NCBI RefSeq assembly: GCF_021044585.1
Contig: NZ_CP087998.1
Coordinates: 992,001 to 1,056,000, forward strand
Reading direction: 5' to 3'
Origin: Sulfurimonas sp. HSL-3221
GTDB taxonomy: Bacteria > Campylobacterota > Campylobacteria > Campylobacterales > Sulfurimonadaceae
DNA length: 64,000 nt
The notes under the pieces were generated by a model. The model was given only the letters and a program-made list of their open reading frames with translations. It was not told where the DNA came from and searched no databases. The position numbers and the translations under genes were made by a program. Shown piece by piece: positions 34,713-43,441 of this stretch (position 1 is its first letter; each line of letters opens with the position of its first letter).

Positions 34713-34718
34713 ATTATA
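34713..34718 (-). promoter_or_regulatory. -10 box (TATAAT) for the PAS gene
   Basis: A perfect TATAAT on the minus strand, 57 nt before the PAS ATG at 34655. Confidence 0.5.
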
Positions 34719-34727
34719 GCGTGCTCT

Positions 34728-35597
34728 TTATTTGAGAACCATATGCGGGAAATAAAGTTGCAACATGCTCGATCCTTCCACGCCGAGGGCGCGGAAAAAA
34801 CGTTCCATATCGCTCTCTTCGCTCCAGACGGGGTCGGAGACGCCGCTGCGCGCTTCGAGTCGCTGCCGCGCATCGTATTCGACGCCGACGCTGTCAATAA
34901 GGCCCACGGCCTTTGCCTGGCGTGCCGTAAAGATGTGCGCGTCGGCATAGACGCTGCTTTTGTCGGGATCAAGGCCGCGCGCATCGGCAACATCGTGAAC
35001 GAACATCGCATAGGTGTCTTTAATGACTTTTTCGATCTCGGCCCGCTCATAGGGGGTCCAGGTGCGGTCCGGCGTGCCGGCCTGTTTGTATTTGCCGGCC
35101 TTGACGACCTGGGTGCCGATACCGACTTTTTCCATCAGACCCTCCAGGTTCGCGCCCTGCATAATGACACCGATGGAACCGACCATGCCGCCGGGGTTGG
35201 CGATGATCTCATCGGCCCAGATGGAGGCGTAGTAGCTGCCGCTCGCGAGCATTCCTTTGGCATAGACGACCACGGGTTTGGTCGCCTGAAGGCGTTTGAC
35301 GGCATAGGCTACTTCGACAGAGGGCGCCACGGCGCCGCCGGGGGAATCGGCGACGAGCAGTACCCCTTGGATCTGCGGATTGGCCCGGGCCTCGTCCAGG
35401 GAACGGACGACCTCGGTCGTATCGATAATAGGGCCGTTCAGTTCGATGCGCTGGAGGTTGACCGTCTCGAAGCCGTCGTCGGGCATCGGGAAGAAGATGA
35501 CGAAAAGAAGCAGCACGAACAGCAGTGCCTTGAAGTGGTTCTGAATATAGTCGATTATCGCGCCCAGGGGGGCAAACAGCATTTTCAAAAAGTGCAT
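34728..35597 (-). CDS. sppA: Signal peptide peptidase SppA, single-domain type
   Basis: 289-aa inner-membrane protease with one N-terminal membrane anchor (about 24-42), active site in the periplasm. The nucleophile Ser is in GMLASGSYYAS and the general-base Lys in KAGKYKQAG, as in archaeal/Bacillus SppA; GGMVGSIGVIMQG is the conserved middle motif. It degrades signal peptides left in the membrane. It begins 2 nt after the deaminase gene stop. Confidence 0.93.
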   Translation of the reverse strand: MHFLKMLFAPLGAIIDYIQNHFKALLFVLLLFVIFFPMPDDGFETVNLQRIELNGPIIDTTEVVRSLDEARANPQIQGVLLVADSPGGAVAPSVEVAYAVKRLQATKPVVVYAKGMLASGSYYASIWADEIIANPGGMVGSIGVIMQGANLEGLMEKVGIGTQVVKAGKYKQAGTPDRTWTPYERAEIEKVIKDTYAMFVHDVADARGLDPDKSSVYADAHIFTARQAKAVGLIDSVGVEYDARQRLEARSGVSDPVWSEESDMERFFRALGVEGSSMLQLYFPHMVLK

Positions 35598-35599
35598 GG

Positions 35600-36817
35600 T
35601 TATCCTTTGGGGGAGATCCCGTCGATAAAGATACGGCGGAAAGGGTAGCGCTGCAGCAGCAGATGCAGCGGTGTGTCGTCGCTGGGGGTATGGTCCAGTT
35701 CAAGCCAGAGCATGTCGGCGGCTTTCCCTTCGGCGATTTCACCGCAGTTGAGGCGCAGGGCCTTCGCCGCATCGACGGTGACGCTGTTGAGCAGGCGGCG
35801 GGCCAGGGGGAGCAGCGGGGTCTCCGAATGCATGAAGAGCGCTATTTTCATCTCCTCGAAGAGGTCGAGGGCATAGTTGGAGCTGAGTCCGTCGGTCCCT
35901 GTCAGCCAGGGAAGCTCATGGGCTTCGAGGGCGTCAAGGTCGATGGCGCCGTTGCCCAGAAGCCGGTTGGAAATGGGACAGTGGATGACGGTATGGCCTG
36001 CCTTGGAGAGCGCTTCGAGCTCTTTGGGCTGTGCCTGGACGACATGGGTCATCAGGGTCGGCGTGTCGGCAAAGAGTTCGAGGAAGCCCGCGGCATCGTT
36101 GACGGCATACTCCTGCTGGAGCAGTTCGTGGAAAAAGGGTTTGAACTCTCCTTCGTTCCGGTCGAGCCACTCCCGTTCGGCCGGGCTTTCAAGGTAGTGG
36201 GCCGTCGTGACGAGCCCTTCGTCCCGCGCGACCCGCAGGGCGCGCTTGATGAGGGCGGGGTGGACGGAGTAGGGGGAGTGGACGGCGACGGCGGGGAAAA
36301 AACCGGGGCGTTCGACGCTTTTCGAGGCATCGAGGCGCTGCAGGAAATCCCCGTACAGGGCGTCGGCCATCGCCGCCTGCGAGCCGATGACCTCGTTGAA
36401 AAAGACGACCTTCTGCGGCGCGGCGGCGGCGGCTTCAAGGTCCAGGCCGTGCGAGCTGATGGCCCCGAAGGCCGTAATACCGTTACTCAGCATCATAGCG
36501 ATCGTGCGATCGAGGCACTCCCGGCCGCAGGCATTGACGAGCGCCTCGCGCTCCTCGATCACGCTGTAGAGCCAGGTGAGGAAATTGCCGTATTTCAGGG
36601 TCGTTTTGTTGGCGCTGAATTCGAGGTGGACATGGGGATTGACCAGGCCGGGCATCAGCAGCGTCGGCCCCTCCGCTTCGAGGATATCGGCGTTGGGAAA
36701 ACGCGCTTTGAGCGCTTCGAAAGGCGCGACGGCGACGATGGTCTCCTCGAAGGCGACGGCGTGTTCGGTCATGATGCCGGTCGGTGTCAGAATCGCGGAG
36801 GGAATGAGAATCGTCAT
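35600..36817 (-). CDS. mqnX: Aminofutalosine deaminase, futalosine menaquinone pathway
   Basis: 405-aa amidohydrolase resembling the Helicobacter/Campylobacter 6-amino-6-deoxyfutalosine deaminase. Metal ligands are visible in LVNPHVHLEFS, TTAHYLESPAEREW and LTGTDGLSSN; HCPISNRLLGNG is conserved in the cytosine-deaminase-like branch. It produces futalosine for menaquinone synthesis, the quinone used by NrfD- and NDH-2-type enzymes in this window. The family includes other deaminases, so substrate is inferred from homology to this phylum's enzyme. It is divergent from aroQ. Confidence 0.85.
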   Translation of the reverse strand: MTILIPSAILTPTGIMTEHAVAFEETIVAVAPFEALKARFPNADILEAEGPTLLMPGLVNPHVHLEFSANKTTLKYGNFLTWLYSVIEEREALVNACGRECLDRTIAMMLSNGITAFGAISSHGLDLEAAAAAPQKVVFFNEVIGSQAAMADALYGDFLQRLDASKSVERPGFFPAVAVHSPYSVHPALIKRALRVARDEGLVTTAHYLESPAEREWLDRNEGEFKPFFHELLQQEYAVNDAAGFLELFADTPTLMTHVVQAQPKELEALSKAGHTVIHCPISNRLLGNGAIDLDALEAHELPWLTGTDGLSSNYALDLFEEMKIALFMHSETPLLPLARRLLNSVTVDAAKALRLNCGEIAEGKAADMLWLELDHTPSDDTPLHLLLQRYPFRRIFIDGISPKG

Positions 36818-36855
36818 CGGCTGCCCTTAGAAGAACGCTTTAATATAGTCAAGCG

Positions 36856-36861
36856 TATAAT
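36856..36861 (+). promoter_or_regulatory. -10 box (TATAAT) for aroQ
   Basis: A perfect TATAAT lies 35 nt before ATG 36897; AAGGAAG is the ribosome site. Confidence 0.55.
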
Positions 36862-36896
36862 ACCCACTCGATTTTAAAACGAGATAAGGAAGATTA

Positions 36897-37376
36897 ATGA
36901 AAATTGCAGTCATTCAGGGACCGAACCTCAATATGCTCGGCGTCCGTGAACAGCAGATTTACGGGCCGATGAAGCTTGAACAGATCCACCAGCAGATGAA
37001 AGAGTTCGCTGATCAGAACGGCGTGGAAGTCGAGTTTTTCCAGAGCAACCTTGAGGGCGAGATCGTTGACCGCATCCAGGAGTGTTACGGCGACGCGGAC
37101 GGCATCATCCTCAACGCCGCGGCCTACACCCATACTTCCGTCGCGATCCGCGATGCGATCACGGCTGTCAACCTGCCGACGCTCGAGGTCCATATCAGCA
37201 ACATCGCACGCCGCGAAGAGTTCAGACAGAAGAACATGATCGCACCGGTGTGCACCTCCTCCATCGTCGGTTTCGGCCCATTCGGTTACCACCTCGCCAT
37301 GGTCGGTATGCTGCAGATCTTCAACGAAATCCGTGTGGCAAAACAGGCGGCGCAGCAGGCGGCGCAGCAGGCCTGA
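36897..37376 (+). CDS. aroQ: 3-Dehydroquinate dehydratase, type II
   Basis: 159-aa dodecameric enzyme of the shikimate pathway. [18 protein letters not shown] contains the Asn/Arg/Tyr active-site loop; [18 protein letters not shown] and [15 protein letters not shown] hold the catalytic His and substrate contacts. The C-terminal [11 protein letters not shown] repeat is unusual and likely a solvent-exposed helix. It is followed after 5 nt by folK; aroK lies 2.2 kb downstream. Confidence 0.96.
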   Translation: MKIAVIQGPNLNMLGVREQQIYGPMKLEQIHQQMKEFADQNGVEVEFFQSNLEGEIVDRIQECYGDADGIILNAAAYTHTSVAIRDAITAVNLPTLEVHISNIARREEFRQKNMIAPVCTSSIVGFGPFGYHLAMVGMLQIFNEIRVAKQAAQQAAQQA

Positions 37377-37381
37377 CGTAA

Positions 37382-37873
37382 ATGATCGAGCGGCGGCTCC
37401 CCTCCGGCCTGGCCCTGATCCGCACAGGTCAGTTTCCCGGCCTCTTCCCCGTTCACGGTCTGCCGCACAGGGCGGTCATCGGGATCGGGGGCAACCTGGG
37501 AGACGTCGTCAGACGCTTCGAGCGGTTACTCGTCTACCTTCGCCGCGACCCCCAGCTTAATGTCCTTTCCGCTTCGCCGCTGTTGCAGAACCCCCCGTTC
37601 GGCTATGCGGACCAACCCGATTTTATCAACGGGGTGCTTCTCATCGAGACGACGCTGCCGCCGCGCGCGCTGATGCGCCACCTCCTGCGCATCGAGCGCC
37701 GCTTCCGGCGGGTACGCACCTTTGCCAACGCGCCGCGGACCCTGGACCTCGATATCCTCTTTTATGACCGAAGACAGCTGGATTATCCGGATCTGACCGT
37801 TCCGCACCCGCATTGGCGTGAGCGCGAAAGCGTCGTGATCCCGCTTTCGCTGCTGCCGGGGAGGACGCGATGA
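37382..37873 (+). CDS. folK: 2-Amino-4-hydroxy-6-hydroxymethyldihydropteridine pyrophosphokinase
   Basis: 163-aa folate enzyme transferring pyrophosphate from ATP to the pterin. The core begins late: AVIGIGGNLGDVVRRFERLL at about 33-52; RTFANAPRTLDLDILFYD and VPHPHWRERESVVIPL are diagnostic. The extra about 30 residues at the N-terminus are also seen in Campylobacterota FolK. In relatives folK is followed by flhF-flhG; here it is followed directly by flhG. Confidence 0.93.
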   Translation: MIERRLPSGLALIRTGQFPGLFPVHGLPHRAVIGIGGNLGDVVRRFERLLVYLRRDPQLNVLSASPLLQNPPFGYADQPDFINGVLLIETTLPPRALMRHLLRIERRFRRVRTFANAPRTLDLDILFYDRRQLDYPDLTVPHPHWRERESVVIPLSLLPGRTR

Positions 37874-38697
37874 GCCGCCCGGCCAAGCGTACCCGCTTTA
37901 TCGCCGTGACCAGCGGTAAGGGCGGGGTCGGCAAAAGCACGATTACCTCCAACCTGGCGCTGCTGCTCTCCATCAGCGGTCTGAAGGTGGCGGTCTTCGA
38001 CGCCGATATCGGTCTGGCGAACCTGGACGTCATGTTCAATGTGACGGCAAAGAACAACATTCTGCACGTCCTCAAGGGGGAGGCGGCGCTTAAGGATGTC
38101 GTCATCCCCATCCAGAAAAACCTGTTGCTGATCCCCGGCGAGAGCGGGGAGGAGATCTTCCGCTACTGCGATGCGGAGATGTTCGAGCGGCTTATCGGCG
38201 ATGCGGGGGTGCTTGACGACATCGACATCATGTTGATCGACACCGGTGCGGGGATAGGCGAGCACACGCAGCTTTTCCTGCAATCCGCTGATGACGTGAT
38301 CGTCGTCACGGTGCCGGACCCCGCGGCCATTACGGACGCTTATGCCACGATCAAGGTGACGGCGCGCCGTCGCAAGGATATCAAGATGGTCCTCAACCAG
38401 GTCCACAGCCCCAAAGAGGCGCACAACATCTTCGCGAAGATCAGCAGCGTCGCCAAGACGCACATCGGCCCGGACCTTCGCCTCGAGCTGCTCGGAGAGA
38501 TGACCCGGGATGACAAAGTCGCCTATGCCGTCAAGCGGCGATCGAGTTTTGTGCGGGAGTTCCCCACCGCCCGGCCGACCCGCGAGCTGCAGGCGATCGC
38601 GCAGAACATTATGGCCGATATCGACCGCAGCGTCACGGTGCAGGCGAGCGAAAGCGGCATCGCCGGACTCTTCAAACGCCTGCTGGAGCAGTTCTGA
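37870..38697 (+). CDS. flhG: FlhG/MinD-like ATPase
   Basis: 275-aa deviant-Walker ATPase. TSGKGGVGKSTITSNLA is the P-loop; FDADIGLANLDVMF and LIDTGAGIGEHTQLF are switch motifs of the FlhG/YlxH branch. The C-terminal amphipathic helix IAGLFKRLLEQF is the membrane-targeting type. The N-terminal DQAxxLR activator motif for FlhF seems absent (MSRPAKRTR precedes the P-loop strand), and flhF is missing from its usual place. FlhG controls flagellar number; here the role is uncertain. Confidence 0.88.
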   Translation: MSRPAKRTRFIAVTSGKGGVGKSTITSNLALLLSISGLKVAVFDADIGLANLDVMFNVTAKNNILHVLKGEAALKDVVIPIQKNLLLIPGESGEEIFRYCDAEMFERLIGDAGVLDDIDIMLIDTGAGIGEHTQLFLQSADDVIVVTVPDPAAITDAYATIKVTARRRKDIKMVLNQVHSPKEAHNIFAKISSVAKTHIGPDLRLELLGEMTRDDKVAYAVKRRSSFVREFPTARPTRELQAIAQNIMADIDRSVTVQASESGIAGLFKRLLEQF

Positions 38698-39245
38698 TGG
38701 CGCGGGGCGTACTGAACCAGGCGGAGGTCGATGCGCTGATGGAGCTGTTCGGGACGGCGCCGAAAAGCGATCGGCAGCCAAAGCCTGCGGAGAAACCGTC
38801 ACCGGAAGTCGGGGCGCTGCGCAGCGAATTGGACGCCACGGCCCGGCGCTGGGAAGCCGCGCTGGCTGCGCTGACGGGGGCAGCGGTGTCAGTGACGCTG
38901 CAGAGCATCGTCCGCCGGGGCCGGGCCGCCGAGGAAGCGGACGCAATACTGCTGAAGTGCGCGGAACGGGGACGCTATTTGATCATTCCCGAACCCCTCG
39001 TCAATCTGGTCAATGAAAAAAGCCTGGGCGCCCTGGAGCCCGATCCGCTGCTGGGGCATCCGCTCAGTACGATCGATCGGGCGCTTTTCGAATCGACGGG
39101 CGCCCTGTTTGCCGAAGGGAAGGGATTGGCTGAGGTTGATCGTCTCCCGGAGGGCGAAAAGGTGCTCGAAGCGCGTTTCAATATCGCCGTCGGAGCGCTG
39201 CTGAAAACGACGGTGCGTCTGCTGCTGGATGAAGAATCTTTTTGA
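38697..39245 (+). CDS. FliM-tip-like protein of unknown function
   Basis: 182-aa soluble protein. The N-terminus, VLNQAEVDALMELFG, resembles the EIDALL segment by which FliM or FliY tails bind CheY-P. The remaining sequence, with LIIPEPLVNLVNEKSLGAL and GKGLAEVDRLPEGEK, shows no clear FliM middle or SpoA domain and is far shorter than FliM. It may be a reduced FliM/FliY-like switch protein or a CheY-binding adaptor. It overlaps the flhG stop by 1 nt. Confidence 0.6.
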   Translation: MARGVLNQAEVDALMELFGTAPKSDRQPKPAEKPSPEVGALRSELDATARRWEAALAALTGAAVSVTLQSIVRRGRAAEEADAILLKCAERGRYLIIPEPLVNLVNEKSLGALEPDPLLGHPLSTIDRALFESTGALFAEGKGLAEVDRLPEGEKVLEARFNIAVGALLKTTVRLLLDEESF

Positions 39246-39540
39246 GTATACCTCTCCGGCGGAGGGGGAAGAGACGCTTGAGCTGCTGCGCCGCGGCGCG
39301 GTCCGGATCGAACGGATCGCCTCGAACCGGGCGCGGACGGAGTGGTTTGATCAGGATGAGGATGAGTGGGTCGTTCTGCTTGAGGGGACGGCGGAGCTCG
39401 AGATCGAGGCACGGCAGGTCACGCTGAAGCGCGGTGACATGCTGCATCTGCCGGCCCACTGCCGCCACCGGGTGCTTTCGACCTCGGATGACGCCCTATG
39501 GCTGGCGGTTTTTATGAGAGATATATCAGCGGTTGGTTAG
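39229..39540 (+). CDS. Small cupin-domain protein
   Basis: 103-aa single-domain cupin. DEWVVLLEGTAELEIEARQVTLKRGDMLHLPAHCRHRVL contains the two cupin motifs, although the first lacks the usual two His. The ATG lies 17 nt inside the end of the previous gene, so they are co-translated. No substrate can be assigned. Confidence 0.8.
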   Translation: MKNLFEYTSPAEGEETLELLRRGAVRIERIASNRARTEWFDQDEDEWVVLLEGTAELEIEARQVTLKRGDMLHLPAHCRHRVLSTSDDALWLAVFMRDISAVG

Positions 39541-39560
39541 GATAACCGGAAGGAACTTAG

Positions 39561-40076
39561 ATGGCAAAGAACATTATTTTGATCGGATTCATGGGCGTCG
39601 GCAAGGGCAGCATCGCCCGGGAGATAGTGAAACAGCACCCCATGGTTGCCCTCGATACGGACGACGTGATCGAAAGCATGGAAAACCGGAAGATCAAGAA
39701 GATCTTCGAAGAGGAGGGTGAAGCGTATTTCCGCGCCATCGAACAGCATGTCGCCGAGTGGCTCGAATCGGATGTGCGCAATACGCTCATCTCGACGGGC
39801 GGTGGTTTTTTCAAAGTCAAGAACCTGAGAAAGATTGGTACCGTCGTCCTGCTGCATGCGGATTTCGACACGATACACCGCCGTATCCTCGCCCACCCCA
39901 ATGCGGATAAAAAGCTCAAAAAGCGCCCGCTTTTCCAGGATGAAGCCCGTGCCAGGGCCCTGTATGACGAGCGGGAAAAACACTATATGAAAGCAGCCGA
40001 CATCGTTATCGATGTCGAAGGCAAGAGCCCCGAAAAGATTGCGAAAGAGATCATCAAGAAGGTGATCAGGAAATGA
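39561..40076 (+). CDS. aroK: Shikimate kinase
   Basis: 171-aa kinase of the shikimate pathway. The P-loop GFMGVGKGS has Gly where Ser/Thr normally follows the Lys; DTDDVIES binds shikimate, STGGGFF is conserved and KKRPLF is the lid Arg. Length is normal. It overlaps the thioredoxin-like gene by 4 nt. Confidence 0.92.
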   Translation: MAKNIILIGFMGVGKGSIAREIVKQHPMVALDTDDVIESMENRKIKKIFEEEGEAYFRAIEQHVAEWLESDVRNTLISTGGGFFKVKNLRKIGTVVLLHADFDTIHRRILAHPNADKKLKKRPLFQDEARARALYDEREKHYMKAADIVIDVEGKSPEKIAKEIIKKVIRK

Positions 40077-40513
40077 AAAAGCTCCTTTCCCTCCTGATGC
40101 TGACGGCCGTGTTGATGGCAGAACAGGGCATCCGGTGGGAAACGGATTATGATGCCGCTCTCGCGAAAGCGAAGACGCTGGACAGACCGATCTTCTTCGT
40201 CTTCTCCCGCCACAGCTGCAAATGGTGCCGCCACCTGGAGGAGACGACGTTCAAAAACCCCGAGGTGATCGCCCGCCTCAACGGTGCGTTCGTCAATGTT
40301 GTCGCCTATACGGATGACGGCGATTTCGTTCCCGGAGCGCTCTGGAGCCCCGGGACGCCGGCCCTCTGGTTCCTCGACAGCCGCGGCGAAACGATGTTCC
40401 CTGCGATCCCGGGCGCCGTCGGCGCCGCCGATTTTCTGCACGCGACGGATATCGTCTTGGAGGAGTACAAGGCGCGCCGCGTGCCGCGGCGCTCACTGAG
40501 GGGGACGCCGTGA
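40073..40513 (+). CDS. Periplasmic thioredoxin-like protein with CKWC
   Basis: 146 aa with a short signal peptide (LLSLLMLTAVLMAEQ). The thioredoxin fold active site is FSRHSCKWCRHLEETTF, and the cis-Pro is in GTPALWFLDSRG, as in DUF255/thioredoxin_7 domains. It is a candidate thiol-disulfide reductase or cytochrome/cofactor helper. The start overlaps aroK and the end overlaps the NDH-2 gene by 4 nt. Confidence 0.8.
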   Translation: MKKLLSLLMLTAVLMAEQGIRWETDYDAALAKAKTLDRPIFFVFSRHSCKWCRHLEETTFKNPEVIARLNGAFVNVVAYTDDGDFVPGALWSPGTPALWFLDSRGETMFPAIPGAVGAADFLHATDIVLEEYKARRVPRRSLRGTP

Positions 40514-41709
40514 CGAAACGCGTCATCATCGTCGGCGGAGGGTATGCCGGCGTCCGCGCGATGCAGCATCTGAGCGCACGCCCCTATATCCAGGTGACCC
40601 TGATCGACAAAAACCCTTTCCACTATCTTCAGACCGAAGCCTACGCGCTGATTGCCCAGCAGGCGACGTTGGTCGACGTCACTGTTGATCTGCCGGCCCT
40701 CTGCGAGAGCTATGCCTACGCCGCCTTTGTCAAAGCCGAAGTGACCGGCATCGACTTCGAGGCGAAGAAGGTCGCGACCGAGACGCGCGACTACTACTAT
40801 GACTACATTATCCTGGCGATGGGGAGCAGAACCTTCTTCCCCGATACGATCCCGGGCCTGCACGACTACGCCCACGGGGTCAAAAGCCTCAAAAACGCCT
40901 TCCGCTTCCGGCAGCAGTTCGAACAGCAGCTCTTTGCGCGCATGAACAGCGAGGGGGACGAAGAGTGCCGCCGGTTCAACATCGTCATCGCCGGGGCCGG
41001 GCTCAGCGGCGTCGAAATCGCCGCCGAACTGGCGGATTACACCGGCTGGTTCATGCAGAAAAACCGGATGCTCTGCGATAGTATCGACGTCCACCTGATC
41101 GCCTCGCGCGATGAAGTGCTGGCGGGCATGCATCCCTATTTGCAGGCCAAGGCGAAGGCACGGCTGCAGAAACTCGGTGTGAACGTTATTTTCGGCAGCC
41201 GCGTCGCCGCGGTGGAGCCCAACGAAGCCGTGCTCGATAGCGGCAAGAGGGTCGCTTTCGATTTCATGATCTATGCCGGCGGCATCATCGCGCCTAAACT
41301 GGTGCATACGCTGGACGTCGAACGAAACAAAAAGGGGCAGATCGCCGTGCACCGAACGTTGGCCGTCGTCGGGAAAGAGGATGCGTTCGCGATCGGCGAC
41401 GTGGCGGATATGCGTGCCGAAGACGGCCGTCCGCTGCCGGCGACGGCCAACGGTGCGGAGAAGAGCGCCGCGCTCGCGGTCCTCAATCTGCTGCGCTGCA
41501 ACCGCAGCGAACCGATGCTGGAACGGTCGATCCGCCTGGAGGGGTACATGGTCGCCCTGGGGCGGTTCAACGCGGCCGTCGTCATCTTCGACAAAATCAA
41601 GTTCTCCGGCTTCCTGGGCTACGTGATGAAACGGCTCATCACCGACCGCTACAAGTTCCTGCTCGACAGCACGGCCTACAAGGCGTTCCGCCGCCGCCCC
41701 AAAGGCTGA
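40510..41709 (+). CDS. NDH-2-like NAD(P)/FAD-dependent oxidoreductase
   Basis: 399-aa flavoprotein of the two-dinucleotide-binding-domain family. FAD site RVIIVGGGYAGVRAMQHL, NAD site IVIAGAGLSGVEIAAEL, and the FAIGDVADM motif are intact. The pattern fits non-proton-pumping NADH:quinone dehydrogenase with a C-terminal membrane-associating helix. No conserved redox Cys is seen, which argues against sulfide:quinone reductase. GTG start. Confidence 0.85.
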   Translation: MTKRVIIVGGGYAGVRAMQHLSARPYIQVTLIDKNPFHYLQTEAYALIAQQATLVDVTVDLPALCESYAYAAFVKAEVTGIDFEAKKVATETRDYYYDYIILAMGSRTFFPDTIPGLHDYAHGVKSLKNAFRFRQQFEQQLFARMNSEGDEECRRFNIVIAGAGLSGVEIAAELADYTGWFMQKNRMLCDSIDVHLIASRDEVLAGMHPYLQAKAKARLQKLGVNVIFGSRVAAVEPNEAVLDSGKRVAFDFMIYAGGIIAPKLVHTLDVERNKKGQIAVHRTLAVVGKEDAFAIGDVADMRAEDGRPLPATANGAEKSAALAVLNLLRCNRSEPMLERSIRLEGYMVALGRFNAAVVIFDKIKFSGFLGYVMKRLITDRYKFLLDSTAYKAFRRRPKG

Positions 41710-41779
41710 CAGGCCCGTATATTCCTCCCCTGCGTCCACGGCGGATACCCGCCGGGTGACATTCAAGAAACAAACAGGC

Positions 41780-41785
41780 TATAAT
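41780..41785 (+). promoter_or_regulatory. -10 box (TATAAT) for hisD
   Basis: A perfect TATAAT lies 32 nt before ATG 41818. A GGCGG/CCGCC hairpin about 35 nt upstream of it may end the preceding transcript. Confidence 0.55.
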
Positions 41786-41817
41786 TGCGCCAAAGAAGTA
41801 TAGAAAAGAGACACATT

Positions 41818-43116
41818 ATGGTATTTACATCGACGACCGCCGCCGACTTCGACACGATTTTCTCGAACCTGCTCGAACGCGGGAAAATGGATATCGAGCA
41901 TGTCACCGCTATCGTCGGCGGGATCATCAAAGAGATCCGCAGCGAGCAGAACACAGCCCTGAAGCGCCACATCGCGAAGTTCGACCAGTGGGCGCCCGAA
42001 AAAGATGAAGAGCTGAAAATCGATGCGGAGGCGATGGCGCAGGCCTACACCCTGCTTGAGCCCGAACTGAAATCAGCACTGCACCTCGCCTATGACCGCA
42101 TCAAGTCCTACCATGAAAAGCAACTGCCAAAATCCTGGTTCGATACCGAGAGCAACGGCACCATCCTGGGGCAGAAGGTGACGCCGGTCGACCGCGCGGG
42201 CCTCTACATCCCCGGCGGAAAAGCGGCCTATCCCAGTTCGCTGCTGATGAACGTTATCCCGGCACAGGTCGCGGGTGTCGAGGAGATCGTCGTCTGTACG
42301 CCGACGCCGGAGAACGAACCCAACGCCCTGCTGCTGGCAGCCTGCCACCTCTGCGGGGTGACGGAGGTCTACAAGGTCGGCGGCGCCTCCGCGATCGCGG
42401 CGATGGCCTACGGTACCGAGACGATCCCGAAGGTGGACGTCATCACGGGCCCGGGCAACATCTTCGTCGCTACGGCGAAGAAGCTTGTTTTCGGCGACGT
42501 CAACATCGACATGATCGCGGGCCCCAGCGAGATCGGAGTCCTGGCCGACGCGAGCGCGAACGCCAACCATATCGCGATCGACCTGCTGTCGCAGGCGGAG
42601 CATGACGAGATGGCGAGTTCCATCCTGATCACCCCCTCGGCCGAACTGGCGGAGCAGGTGAACCTCGAGATCGAAGCCTGGCTGCAAAAACTGCCCCGCG
42701 AGCAGATCGCCCGCAAGTCCATCGTCGAACGGGGCGCCATTATCGTGGCCCGCGATATGGAAGAGGCCGTCGCGCTGATGAACGAGGTCGCCCCGGAGCA
42801 CCTGGAAGTGTCGACGGACAACCCCTTTGAACTGCTCGCTTCCATCAAGCACGCCGGTGCCATCTTCCTGGGGCACTATACGCCCGAAGCGATCGGGGAT
42901 TACGTCGCCGGGCCGAACCATACACTACCGACCGGCGGCACGGCCCGTTTCTACTCGCCGCTGGGGGTCGAGAACTTCCTGAAGAAGTCCTCGGTGATCG
43001 CCTTTTCCCGGGCAGCCATCAACGAGATCGGCGAAGCGTGCGCCCTGATCGCGCATACGGAGGGGCTGACGGCGCACGAGCAGTCGGTCCGCGTCCGTAT
43101 GGGGAACGCCGAGTAA
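41818..43116 (+). CDS. hisD: Histidinol dehydrogenase
   Basis: 432-aa zinc enzyme oxidising L-histidinol to histidine in two steps. TPVDRAGLYIPGGKAAYPSSLLM, GTETIPKVDVITGPGN, DMIAGPSEIGVLAD and the catalytic segment AEHDEMASSILIT are conserved. The gene stands alone with its own promoter, away from hisG. ATG 41818 starts a normal-length protein; an upstream in-frame ATG would lie in the promoter. Confidence 0.96.
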   Translation: MVFTSTTAADFDTIFSNLLERGKMDIEHVTAIVGGIIKEIRSEQNTALKRHIAKFDQWAPEKDEELKIDAEAMAQAYTLLEPELKSALHLAYDRIKSYHEKQLPKSWFDTESNGTILGQKVTPVDRAGLYIPGGKAAYPSSLLMNVIPAQVAGVEEIVVCTPTPENEPNALLLAACHLCGVTEVYKVGGASAIAAMAYGTETIPKVDVITGPGNIFVATAKKLVFGDVNIDMIAGPSEIGVLADASANANHIAIDLLSQAEHDEMASSILITPSAELAEQVNLEIEAWLQKLPREQIARKSIVERGAIIVARDMEEAVALMNEVAPEHLEVSTDNPFELLASIKHAGAIFLGHYTPEAIGDYVAGPNHTLPTGGTARFYSPLGVENFLKKSSVIAFSRAAINEIGEACALIAHTEGLTAHEQSVRVRMGNAE

Positions 43117-43441
43117 GATAACTGCTGCTTATCCGAAGAAGATGTCAATTTAAATTGAATATCTTCTTCAATCCTTTTTTATATTATTAAAAATAATTTT
43201 ACCAACTCCGCTTTTTTTACACAAACAGCCCACTATTTGACAATAATGTGCCACTGATTTAGTTTCAGTTAAAGTTAAATCCGATAGCATCCAGATAGCG
43301 TAAATGCCTTATAATGCCCTTATTTGCGGGGGTTTTAAATATTATAAGACATGATAATCGTACCGACGCTTTTGCATTTTCCGTTCGAAACGGAGGATAC
43401 AAAAGCGTCTGTGCCGCTTAAAACTGGTGTAAGGAGAACAC
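43117..43441. promoter_or_regulatory. AT-rich promoter/leader region of the molybdoenzyme operon
   Basis: 325 bp without a gene, much more AT-rich than its surroundings. A TATAAT lies at 43310-43315. Several TTA/TAA-rich inverted half-sites lie upstream (43190-43290) where a redox regulator could bind. The transcribed leader of about 120 nt holds a two-tier hairpin (43365-43409) before the ribosome site TAAGGAG. Confidence 0.55.
43365..43409 (+). promoter_or_regulatory. Two-tier leader hairpin
   Basis: GACGCTTTTG and CAAAAGCGTC form a perfect 10-bp outer stem; TCCGTT and AACGGA form an inner stem. It lies 32 nt upstream of the Fe-S subunit ATG and has no T-run, so it is a leader structure rather than a terminator. 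Confidence 0.6.

Noticed and set aside
40510-41709. Sulfide:quinone oxidoreductase
   Set aside because: The dinucleotide-binding motifs fit, but the conserved redox cysteines of that family are not seen, so an NDH-2-like enzyme is preferred.
43365-43409. Molybdenum-cofactor riboswitch
   Set aside because: The position before a molybdoenzyme operon is suggestive, but the simple two-tier hairpin lacks the multi-helix layout of the Moco motif, so only a generic leader hairpin is reported.
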